Assembly (NCBI GenBank): GCA_005877185.1
Contig: VBPQ01000103.1
Span: 1-5,155, forward strand
Origin: Nitrososphaerota archaeon
Lineage (GTDB): Archaea > Thermoproteota > Nitrososphaeria > Nitrososphaerales > Gagatemarchaeaceae
Reading direction: 5' to 3'
Length of the DNA stretch: 5,155 nucleotides
Both the position numbers and the translations under genes were made by a program. Shown here one piece after another: positions 1 to 5,155 of this stretch (its first letter is position 1; each line of letters starts with the position of its first letter). The notes beneath the pieces were generated by a model. The model was not told the DNA's origin, ran no database searches, and saw only the letters and a program-made list of their open reading frames with translations.

Positions 1-1
1 C

Positions 2-1951
2 GGAGGTGCTCAAGGAAGTGGGGTTGATACCTCCGCGAACATCTTCGCGAGGGCTGCCGCGTCTGGGGGGCTCTACGTCTTCGGCAAGAGGGAGTACTAC
101 TCCAACATCAAGGGTGAGCACAGTTACTTTCAGGTTAGACTCGGCAAGAAGGTCCTGAGGTCCCACGTCGATACGGTCGACATGCTCGCAACCTTCGACG
201 ACGAGACACTCGCGAGGCACGCGCTCGAGGTAAGGAAGGACGGTGCGATCATCTACGACCCCGACTTGGAGCACAACAAGGTGGAGAACATCCCTACCAT
301 CGAGGCGCCCGCGAAGGACTTCCTGACCGGGGAGCTGAGCTCGAACGGCCTCGGCACCGAGATGAAGGACGTGATCGAGCTGGCGAGGAGGAGGGGCATC
401 CACATATTCGCGGTCCCGTACCTGGAGATACTCAAGAAGGTCGGAGAGCAGTTCGGCGAAAGCTCCCTGAGCAGCCTCGCGAGGATGGTTAACGTGATGG
501 CCGTCGCCGCCTCTTTCGCGCTCCTCGGCTACGACCAAGAGACTGTCAAGGAGGCGGTCAGGCGCCAGTTCAAGTCGAAGCCGAAGGTGGCGGAGATGAA
601 CGCGGGGGCGGTCGATGCGGCCTACGACTTCGTCAGGACGAAGTACAACGGCGGCTTCGGCTACAAGCTTCAGCCTGTGAAGACGGACGAGAAGAGACTC
701 TTCGTGAGGGGTAACAGCGCCGTTGCGATAGCCAAGGAGCTGGCGGGGTGCAGGCTTCAGACCTACTACCCGATCACGCCGGCGAGCGACGAGAGTGAGT
801 TCCTGGAGGCTCGCGAGGTGATCGACCTCGATGGGTCCGCCGGGCTCGAGAATCCGCAGGTGGGGGAGGCGCAGCTGCTTCAGAACAAGGGTTCGATCGC
901 CGTCATCCAGACGGAGGACGAGATAGCCGCGATAACGATGGCGATCGGGGGCGGGCTCACGGGTGTGAGGTCCGCCACATCGACGTCCGGTCCTGGCTTC
1001 TCCCTCATGGCGGAGGGGCTGGGCTGGGCGGGGATCAATGAGGTGCCGGTCGTCGTCACCCTCTACCAGAGGGGAGGGCCGAGCACGGGCCTTCCGACGA
1101 GGCACGAGCAGGGCGACCTGAGGTTCGCCCTTCACGCGGGGCACGGCGAGTTCCCGAGACTCATCCTGGCGAGCGGAGACCTCGAGGAAGCCTTCTACGA
1201 CACCGTGAGGGTATTCAACTACGCGGAGAGGTATCAGACCCCCGTAATTCATCTCATTGACAAGGCGCTCGCCAACTCGGACGTCACTCTTCCACCGTAC
1301 GACGTCAACAGCGTGAAGATAGAGCGGGGCGCTCTCCTGAAGGGAGTGGTCCAGCCCCCGGAGGGAGGGGAGTTCCACAGATTCATGCCCACCCCAACGG
1401 GCGTTTCACCCAGGCCGGTGCTGGGCACGAAGGGAGGCGTCTACTGGAACACGGGCGACGAGCACGACGAGCTCGGCCACATAACGGAGGACCCGACGAA
1501 CCGAAACGCGATGATGCAGAAGAGGATGTCGAAGCTCGATCTGGCGGATAGAGAGATCCCCCTAAAGGAGAGGGTTAACTTCTTCGGACCGAAGGACGCC
1601 CCGATCACACTCGTCAGCTGGGGGTCAACGAAGGGCGCAATCCTCGACGCGATGGAGTGGCTCAAGCAGGACGGAATCATTGTGAACTTCCTCCAGATCA
1701 GGCTGATCCATCCATTCCCCACTGAGTACATCAATCAGGTCCTCTCGAAGGCGACGAAGATCGTCGACGTCGAGATGAACTACTCGGGTCAGCTCGGGGG
1801 GCTGATCAGGGAGAGGACGTGCATCCCCATAGAGCAGTACATCGTGAAGTACAACGGCCGCCCGATGTCCTCTGAGGAGGTCTACGAGGCTGTCAAGCTT
1901 GTCTCTGAAGGGAATGCTCCCAAGAAGGTGGTCTTGACTCATGGCGCTTAA
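2..1951 (+). CDS. 2-oxoacid:ferredoxin oxidoreductase, alpha subunit (gamma-alpha fusion), 5'-partial
   Basis: Large subunit of an enzyme that converts a 2-oxoacid, CoA and oxidised ferredoxin to acyl-CoA, CO2 and reduced ferredoxin in the cytoplasm. The reading frame is open from base 2, and the first visible residues, GGAQGSGVDTS, are the glycine-rich start of the gamma domain. The internal ATG at 182 is therefore not the start; perhaps 7-10 residues lie upstream of the window. There are 649 visible residues, the usual size for archaeal fused subunits. The gamma domain covers about residues 1-200. The alpha domain follows from about 235 (LFVRGNSAVA), with YPITP at 256-260, TSGPGFS at 328-334 and RGGPSTGLPT from 357. 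These motifs and the overall order match the Sulfolobus-type two-subunit enzyme as I remember it. That type accepts several 2-oxoacids (pyruvate, 2-oxoglutarate), so the substrate cannot be fixed here and por/kor symbols are withheld. The 3' end overlaps the beta gene by 11 bases, implying one transcript and translational coupling. Confidence 0.95.
   Translation, partial: GGAQGSGVDTSANIFARAAASGGLYVFGKREYYSNIKGEHSYFQVRLGKKVLRSHVDTVDMLATFDDETLARHALEVRKDGAIIYDPDLEHNKVENIPTIEAPAKDFLTGELSSNGLGTEMKDVIELARRRGIHIFAVPYLEILKKVGEQFGESSLSSLARMVNVMAVAASFALLGYDQETVKEAVRRQFKSKPKVAEMNAGAVDAAYDFVRTKYNGGFGYKLQPVKTDEKRLFVRGNSAVAIAKELAGCRLQTYYPITPASDESEFLEAREVIDLDGSAGLENPQVGEAQLLQNKGSIAVIQTEDEIAAITMAIGGGLTGVRSATSTSGPGFSLMAEGLGWAGINEVPVVVTLYQRGGPSTGLPTRHEQGDLRFALHAGHGEFPRLILASGDLEEAFYDTVRVFNYAERYQTPVIHLIDKALANSDVTLPPYDVNSVKIERGALLKGVVQPPEGGEFHRFMPTPTGVSPRPVLGTKGGVYWNTGDEHDELGHITEDPTNRNAMMQKRMSKLDLADREIPLKERVNFFGPKDAPITLVSWGSTKGAILDAMEWLKQDGIIVNFLQIRLIHPFPTEYINQVLSKATKIVDVEMNYSGQLGGLIRERTCIPIEQYIVKYNGRPMSSEEVYEAVKLVSEGNAPKKVVLTHGA
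1927..1931 (+). promoter_or_regulatory. possible Shine-Dalgarno of the beta subunit gene
   Basis: GGTGG lies inside the end of the alpha gene, about 9-13 bases before the ATG at 1941. GGTG matches the core of the archaeal Shine-Dalgarno sequence GGAGGTGA. It supports 1941 as the start, and no other in-frame start precedes the conserved NDWCPG motif in the overlap. The match is short and could be chance in GC-rich coding DNA. Confidence 0.35.
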
Positions 1952-4004
1952 GCTCTCAGAACTCAAGACAGAGGCGCACAACGACTGGTGTCCCGGGTGC
2001 GTCTTACCCGGGACGCTCATACACGCGAATCCGTCAGCGAAGGCCATCGAGGAGGTCGTGGCGGGGGAGAGAGTGCTAGGCAGCGACGGAGCCTACCATC
2101 GTGTCACGGAGGTCATGAACCACAACCATGTTGGTCCCATGAACAGGCTCACTGTCAAGTGCTTCGGCGAAGTAACTCTGACCGACGAGCATCCAGTCTT
2201 GATCGCGAGAAGGGAAAGAAGGAAACACGTCAATGAGGAGTTCAACCATGAGTGGGTCGAGGCGGCGAAGGTCCGGCCGGGAGACTACGCGGTGTATCCG
2301 ATTCCAAACGAGGTCAGAGACATGGAGGTGCTACGGTTGTCGTACCGGAAGAAGAGAAAGGACACCAGGATCCGGGAGCTACCCGAGAGCGTCCCGGTGA
2401 ACGAAGACTTTCTGAAGTTGGCAGGCCACTACCTGGCCGAAGGTTACGTCCACAGAAGGAGCTTGATCTTCACCTTCAATCTGAAGGAGCGCCACCTGGC
2501 CGAAGACGTCGCAGGCCTCTCCAAGAAACTCTTCGGGTTGCGAGCCCGGATAGTGGAGAGACCGGAGAAGGGTTCGATGGACGTTCACGTCAATTCATCC
2601 TACCTCGCCGAGCTCTTCGAGGAATGGTTCGGCAACGGTGCCGAGAACAAGAGAGTACCCCATGACCTGATGCTGCTCCCTCCCGAGAAGCAGAGGTCAC
2701 TCATCCGGGCGGCGTGGATGGGCGATGGGTACCTGGGGAGGAAGAAGGCCGGCTACAAGACGATCTCGCCGATGCTTGCTGAACAGCTGAAGCTTCTGCT
2801 CGTCAGGAATGGCATCGTCCCCACAGTAACGGTGAGCGCAGCCTCGGGCATTCACGAGACCTCTTACAATCTTCAGGTCGTCAGCGCGAGAGACTACAAC
2901 AGGCTTTCGGAGATTCTTGGGTCGACGAGAAGGGTGGTAAAACATGGGGGCAAGCCTCCTATGATAATCACAGACAGGTACCTCTACCTGCCTGTCAGGA
3001 AGAACGAAATATTCGACTACAGCGGTCCGGTGTACAACCTCGAGGTCGAGGGCGTCAACTCGTACGTCACGCCGAGCGCAACACTTCACAACTGCGGTGA
3101 CTTCGGGATCCTCAACGCCGTCCAGATGGCGCTCGCCGAGATGAACATCGACCCGAGCAACACCGTCATCGTCTCGGGGATAGGCTGTTCGGGGAAGGTC
3201 CCTCACTTCGTCAGGACGTACGGCGTGCACACCCTTCACGGAAGGTCGCTGCCTTTCGCCACCGGAATCAAGCTCGCCAACCCCAAGCTCGAGGTCATAG
3301 CCGCAGGTGGGGACGGTGACGGGATGGGGATAGGCGCGGGCCACTTCGTCAACTCCGGTAGGAGGAACGTCGATATGGCCTACATCGTCTTCGACAACGG
3401 CGTCTACGGCCTGACGAAGGGGCAGGCCTCCCCTACGCTCAAGCTGGGGGTGAAGACGAAGTCCCTTCCGAAGCCGAACATAAATCAGGGGATCAACCCG
3501 ATCCTTCTCGCCCTTGCGGCGGGCTACACCTTCATCGCGAGGGGGTACGCCTACGACGTCAGACATCTCAAGGACCTGATCCGGAGGGCGATTCAGCACA
3601 AGGGTTTCGCCTTCGTCGACGTTCTCCAGCCCTGCCCCACGTATAACGACGTCACGACGAAGGAGTACTGGGCCGGGGAGGGACACCTCGACATCGAGGG
3701 GAAGGTGGTGCCGAGGACATACAAGCTCGAGGAGGGGGGTTACGACGGGGTCGTCCACACGGGAAGCGACGAGGAGGTCGCGGAGAAGATTCAGCAGGCA
3801 GTCCCGAAGAGCTTCGAGTTCGGGGACCGCACCCCGTTGGGCGTCTTCTACCAGAACGAGCACATCCCGACCTACGAGGAGAGGCTGACGGCAAGAATGC
3901 CGAGCTACGGTAGCAACCCTCCCGCCCTGCAGGAGATAGCTCACGCGGACGGGACGCCCCTCACCAACGTCCAGAAGATGCTGGACGAAATTCGCGTCAC
4001 GTAG
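1941..4004 (+). CDS. 2-oxoacid:ferredoxin oxidoreductase, beta subunit precursor containing an intein
   Basis: Beta subunit, carrying thiamine diphosphate and one [4Fe-4S] cluster, partner of the overlapping upstream alpha gene. The frame encodes 687 residues. Removing the 365-residue intein (1998-3092) leaves 322 (19 N-extein plus 303 C-extein), near the ~305 of Sulfolobus beta subunits. In spliced numbering the restored motif WCPGCGDFGIL is at 16-26. The four expected cluster cysteines are C17, C20, C51 (GIGCSGK) and C200 (LQPCPTYN), matching the 12/15/46/197 spacing I recall for Sulfolobus. The thiamine-diphosphate/Mg site is GDGDGM at 92-97 through DNGVYGLTKGQ at 120-130. HTLHGR (65-70) and the C-terminal FYQNEHIPTYEERL block also fit this family. 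No separate ferredoxin-like subunit is seen, as expected for the two-subunit type. The oddity is the intein within the first cluster CxxC motif: the unspliced product cannot have a native cluster site. Substrate is undetermined. Confidence 0.95.
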   Translation: MALKLSELKTEAHNDWCPGCVLPGTLIHANPSAKAIEEVVAGERVLGSDGAYHRVTEVMNHNHVGPMNRLTVKCFGEVTLTDEHPVLIARRERRKHVNEEFNHEWVEAAKVRPGDYAVYPIPNEVRDMEVLRLSYRKKRKDTRIRELPESVPVNEDFLKLAGHYLAEGYVHRRSLIFTFNLKERHLAEDVAGLSKKLFGLRARIVERPEKGSMDVHVNSSYLAELFEEWFGNGAENKRVPHDLMLLPPEKQRSLIRAAWMGDGYLGRKKAGYKTISPMLAEQLKLLLVRNGIVPTVTVSAASGIHETSYNLQVVSARDYNRLSEILGSTRRVVKHGGKPPMIITDRYLYLPVRKNEIFDYSGPVYNLEVEGVNSYVTPSATLHNCGDFGILNAVQMALAEMNIDPSNTVIVSGIGCSGKVPHFVRTYGVHTLHGRSLPFATGIKLANPKLEVIAAGGDGDGMGIGAGHFVNSGRRNVDMAYIVFDNGVYGLTKGQASPTLKLGVKTKSLPKPNINQGINPILLALAAGYTFIARGYAYDVRHLKDLIRRAIQHKGFAFVDVLQPCPTYNDVTTKEYWAGEGHLDIEGKVVPRTYKLEEGGYDGVVHTGSDEEVAEKIQQAVPKSFEFGDRTPLGVFYQNEHIPTYEERLTARMPSYGSNPPALQEIAHADGTPLTNVQKMLDEIRVT
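1988..2016 (+). repeat. inverted repeat (mRNA hairpin) spanning the 5' extein-intein junction
   Basis: GTCCCGGGT (1990-1998) and ACCCGGGAC (2006-2014) are perfect reverse complements around a 7-base loop. In RNA the stem gains a U-G and a G-C pair outward, reaching 1988 and 2016. The first intein base (1998) is the last base of the left arm and the loop holds the rest of the Cys1 codon. The arms encode the Pro-Gly pairs of extein CPGC and intein LPGT, so protein constraint may explain much of the match. A role is not shown. Confidence 0.6.
1998..3092 (+). mobile_element. intein with LAGLIDADG homing endonuclease, in the beta subunit
   Basis: Self-splicing protein element of 365 residues, in frame within the beta gene. 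It starts with Cys1 (CVLPGTLI, splicing block A). Block B has TDEHPV (T62, H65). The end is YNLEVEGVNSYV (block F, 346-357) and ATLHN with penultimate His364 and terminal Asn365, followed by Cys+1 of the extein (block G). All residues for standard class 1 splicing are present; block F has Asn354 where many inteins have His. The middle, about 135-330, is a two-motif LAGLIDADG endonuclease: LAGHYLAEGY (141-150, acidic E148) and LIRAAWMGDGYL (235-246, D243), followed by the typical ISPMLAEQLKLLLVRNGI segment. A lysine/arginine-rich patch at 113-124 precedes it. Both metal-binding acids remain, so the endonuclease may be active. GAA is used for 8 of 32 glutamates, against 2 of 18 in the surrounding extein, and TTG leucine is commoner, a modest sign of separate origin. 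The only cysteines are C1 and C55. Confidence 0.95.
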
Positions 4005-4027
4005 GTCCCGGCTCACCGCCCCATCGT

Positions 4028-4039
4028 CGAAGATTTATC
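4028..4039 (+). promoter_or_regulatory. probable BRE/TATA promoter of the triphosphatase gene
   Basis: The 62-base gap after the beta gene holds a purine-rich CGAAGA followed by TTTATC at 4034-4039, an archaeal BRE/TATA pair. Its centre is about 30 bases before the ATG at 4067. Archaeal transcription starts about 25 bases downstream of the TATA centre, so the start would fall close to the ATG and give a leaderless or nearly leaderless mRNA. This agrees with the pyrimidine-rich sequence (TCCTCCTTCTTC) just before the ATG and the lack of a Shine-Dalgarno there. Confidence 0.55.
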
Positions 4040-4066
4040 ATTCACTTCTGCGAGTCCTCCTTCTTC

Positions 4067-4600
4067 ATGCTCGTCGCCGTCGGCACGAAGAACCCGGCCA
4101 AGCTCGAGGGGGTGAAGAGGGTCTTCACCGACTTCTTTCCCGATGTCAGGATCGAATCTCTCGACACCTCATCCGTTACCAACGCTCAGCCTATTGGGAT
4201 GGACCAGATAATTGAGGGCGCCATCAAGAGGGCGCGCTTCGCTATCTCAAAGACTCGGGCGGAGTTCGGGGTCGGAGTAGAAGCGGGAATCTTCCCTCTA
4301 AAGAGGAAGCTCGGCCATATGGACCACCAGGAGGCCGTCATCATGAACCGGCGCGGCAGGTTCTCTCTGGGCTCCTCCGCCGGCTTCATGCTCCCGTCGC
4401 GGTGGATGAGAAGAATGATCAGGGAGGGGAATGAGCTGGAGCACTACGCGGTCGAGATGACGGGCGTCGCGGCCGTGGGCGACAAGGAGGGTCTCGTGTA
4501 CCACCTGACAAAGGGAAGAATATCGAGAGCGGACCTGACGGAGCAGTGCGTCAGGACGGCGCTAGTCCCATGGTTGCACGCGGACCTCTACGGCTTCTGA
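4067..4600 (+). CDS. DUF84/YjjX-family inosine/xanthosine triphosphatase
   Basis: A 177-residue protein of the DUF84 (YjjX) family, Mg-dependent phosphatases that hydrolyse ITP and XTP, and so keep deaminated purines out of RNA and DNA. Seen in the sequence: N-terminal GTKNPAKLEGV (6-16), QPIGMDQIIEGAIKRA (41-56), GVGVEAGI (68-75), and the C-terminal DLTEQCVRTALVPWL block ending in LY. These appear in the order found in E. coli YjjX (about 170 residues), and length is normal. The GTKNPAK start resembles the related Ham1/ITPase fold, but the EAGI motif and C-terminus favour DUF84. The first ATG fits a leaderless transcript from the TATA box about 30 bases upstream, so the gene is probably transcribed separately from the oxidoreductase genes. 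No signal peptide or membrane segment is visible; it should be cytoplasmic. Family assignment is firm, while substrate is inferred from characterised relatives. Confidence 0.88.
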   Translation: MLVAVGTKNPAKLEGVKRVFTDFFPDVRIESLDTSSVTNAQPIGMDQIIEGAIKRARFAISKTRAEFGVGVEAGIFPLKRKLGHMDHQEAVIMNRRGRFSLGSSAGFMLPSRWMRRMIREGNELEHYAVEMTGVAAVGDKEGLVYHLTKGRISRADLTEQCVRTALVPWLHADLYGF

Positions 4601-4631
4601 AAATCACATCGACCCTCTTGGATCAAGACCA

Positions 4632-4673
4632 GCCGACCGACTATCGGCCCTTCGCCCATCCCTCCCTCTCTTC
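4632..4673 (+). terminator. weak terminator candidate downstream of the triphosphatase gene
   Basis: A short inverted repeat, GCCGA (4632-4636) and TCGGC (4644-4648) with a 7-base loop, is followed by a pyrimidine-rich run ending CCCTCCCTCTCTTC. Archaeal termination usually relies on T-rich tracts, and this run has as much C as T, so the assignment is tentative. It is placed where a terminator would be expected, between a gene and the next promoter. Confidence 0.25.
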
Positions 4674-4727
4674 AAACTCCACAAGATAACTTCTCGAGCC
4701 GTTGAGCTAATCACGCTGATTTAACAA

Positions 4728-4743
4728 GCGAACGTATATATAT
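4728..4743 (+). promoter_or_regulatory. rRNA operon promoter (BRE and TATA box)
   Basis: TATATATAT at 4735-4743 is preceded by GCGAACG, a plausible BRE. It is the strongest TATA element in the 337-base gene-free stretch and stands about 195 bases before the 16S gene. The expected transcription start is about 4762-4768, so the primary transcript would carry a leader of roughly 170-175 bases. The region from 4674 to 4727 is comparatively AT-rich, and I see nothing else definable in it. Confidence 0.75.
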
Positions 4744-4748
4744 CGAAC

Positions 4749-4762
4749 TCGATTCGAATCGA
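4749..4762 (+). repeat. 14-bp perfect palindrome between the rRNA TATA box and start site
   Basis: TCGATTCGAATCGA equals its own reverse complement. It begins six bases after the TATA box and ends at the predicted transcription start. CGATTCG is also directly repeated (4750-4756 and 4760-4766). The place is right for an operator, since a bound protein would block preinitiation complex assembly. No binding protein can be named from the sequence. Confidence 0.6.
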
Positions 4763-4789
4763 TTCGCGCATTTTTTGGCGGCGTCTGCA

Positions 4790-4893
4790 TTGAGCTTACG
4801 GGCGTAGCCCACGCGATGATACGCACGACCTCCAGGTGCGCGTACAAGGTGGAGATCTAACGAGTAGTTAGATCTGACGTGGGCTGTGCTCAA
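4790..4893 (+). other. structured pre-16S rRNA leader (nested and branched stems)
   Basis: The leader contains nested reverse complements: TTGAGC (4790-4795) with GCTCAA (4888-4893), then AGCCCACG (4806-4813) with CGTGGGCT (4878-4885). Inside these are two side hairpins: CGCAC (4822-4826) with GTGCG (4836-4840), extended past a two-base bulge by TA/TA, and AGATCTAAC (4853-4861) with GTTAGATCT (4867-4875), a perfect 9-bp stem with loop GAGTA. This gives a three-way-junction-like domain. A competing small hairpin GGGC/GCCC (4800-4810) is possible. Archaeal rRNA leaders are known to fold and carry processing sites; the fold here is my reading, not a computed minimum. Confidence 0.6.
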
Positions 4894-4900
4894 ACAAACA

Positions 4901-4918
4901 CCTCGCAGAAATGCGTGG
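4901..4918 (+). other. GAAA-tetraloop hairpin just upstream of 16S rRNA
   Basis: CGCA (4904-4907) and TGCG (4912-4915) close a GAAA loop, and CC/GG pairs continue the stem past a T-T mismatch. It sits 19 bases before the 16S start. GNRA-type loops are stable and often contact other RNA. The stem is short, and in the full precursor this stretch might instead pair with the 16S 3' flank in the processing helix, which lies outside the window. Confidence 0.4.
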
Positions 4919-4937
4919 CTGTACTTCCTGATAATCG

Positions 4938-5155
<218 letters not shown>

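Noticed and set aside
182..184. ATG at 182 as start of the alpha subunit
   Set aside because: The same frame is open back to base 2, and the upstream codons encode the essential gamma-domain motif GGAQGSGVDTS followed by the conserved KREYYSNIKG segment.
1625..2047. Minus-strand open frame across the alpha-beta junction
   Set aside because: Both overlapped plus-strand genes are clearly coding with family motifs; the antisense product resembles nothing and has no promoter or ribosome site of note.
1988..2665. Plus-strand open frames at 1988-2236 and 2252-2665 within the intein
   Set aside because: They run in a different frame from the intact intein, give Arg/Gly-rich translations without motifs, and are explained by the GC-rich composition.
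1998..3092. Interruption of the beta gene by an insertion sequence or group I intron
   Set aside because: The insert is in frame, lacks terminal inverted repeats and target duplications, and has intein splicing blocks at exact Cys and His-Asn-Cys boundaries that restore the host motif.
2697..4016. Long open frame of 439 codons on the minus strand
   Set aside because: It is antisense to the C-terminal intein and C-extein of the beta gene. GC-rich coding DNA with strong third-position bias commonly leaves an open antisense frame, and the translation has no recognisable domain and low-complexity Arg/Val/Asp composition.
4067..4600. Ham1/RdgB-type XTP/dITP diphosphatase as the identity of the third gene
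   Set aside because: The N-terminal NPAK segment is similar, but the GVGVEAGI motif and the C-terminal TEQCVRTALVPWL block fit DUF84/YjjX better.
4796..4893. Possible tRNA in the rRNA leader
   Set aside because: The stems are nested around a three-way junction and not in tRNA order; there is no T-loop TTC sequence, no anticodon arm geometry and no 7-bp acceptor closing the structure.

Overview
The window comes from an archaeon, probably a member of the Nitrososphaeria (thaumarchaeal) side of Thermoproteota. Three things point there. The last ~218 bases are the 5' end of an archaeal 16S rRNA gene whose variable stretches resemble thaumarchaeal sequences I remember. The two promoters I can propose are archaeal BRE/TATA elements. 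The main operon encodes a two-subunit 2-oxoacid:ferredoxin oxidoreductase of the Sulfolobus type. The DNA is GC-rich and uses AGG heavily for arginine. The phylum-level assignment is from memory and untested.

Layout, all on the + strand. Positions 2-1951 hold the gamma-alpha fusion subunit of the oxidoreductase, lacking only a few codons that lie before the window. The beta subunit gene (1941-4004) overlaps it by 11 bases. The beta gene is interrupted in frame by a 365-residue intein (1998-3092) that carries a two-motif LAGLIDADG homing endonuclease. After a 62-base gap containing a likely promoter comes a DUF84/YjjX-family inosine/xanthosine triphosphatase gene (4067-4600), probably translated from a leaderless mRNA. 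Positions 4601-4937 contain no gene. They hold a weak terminator candidate, a strong TATA box for the rRNA operon, a 14-bp perfect palindrome just downstream of it, and a structured pre-rRNA leader. The 16S rRNA gene starts at about 4938 and runs off the window.

How the parts work together. Alpha and beta form the enzyme that oxidatively decarboxylates 2-oxoacids (or carboxylates acyl-CoA in reverse) with CoA, thiamine diphosphate, one [4Fe-4S] cluster and ferredoxin. The triphosphatase cleans deaminated purine nucleotides from the pool and is not obviously linked to it.

The most interesting point is the intein's position. It splits the CxxC half of the [4Fe-4S] site in beta, between Trp-Cys-Pro-Gly and Cys-Gly-Asp-Phe-Gly. 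The second cluster ligand is therefore the intein's Cys+1 nucleophile. In the unspliced protein the intein's own Cys1 recreates a Cys-Pro-Gly-Cys motif with extein Cys17 at position -3. That is the arrangement known to allow disulfide control of splicing in other inteins. A redox- or iron-gated maturation switch on an oxygen-sensitive enzyme is a testable hypothesis; the sequence shows the geometry but not the regulation.
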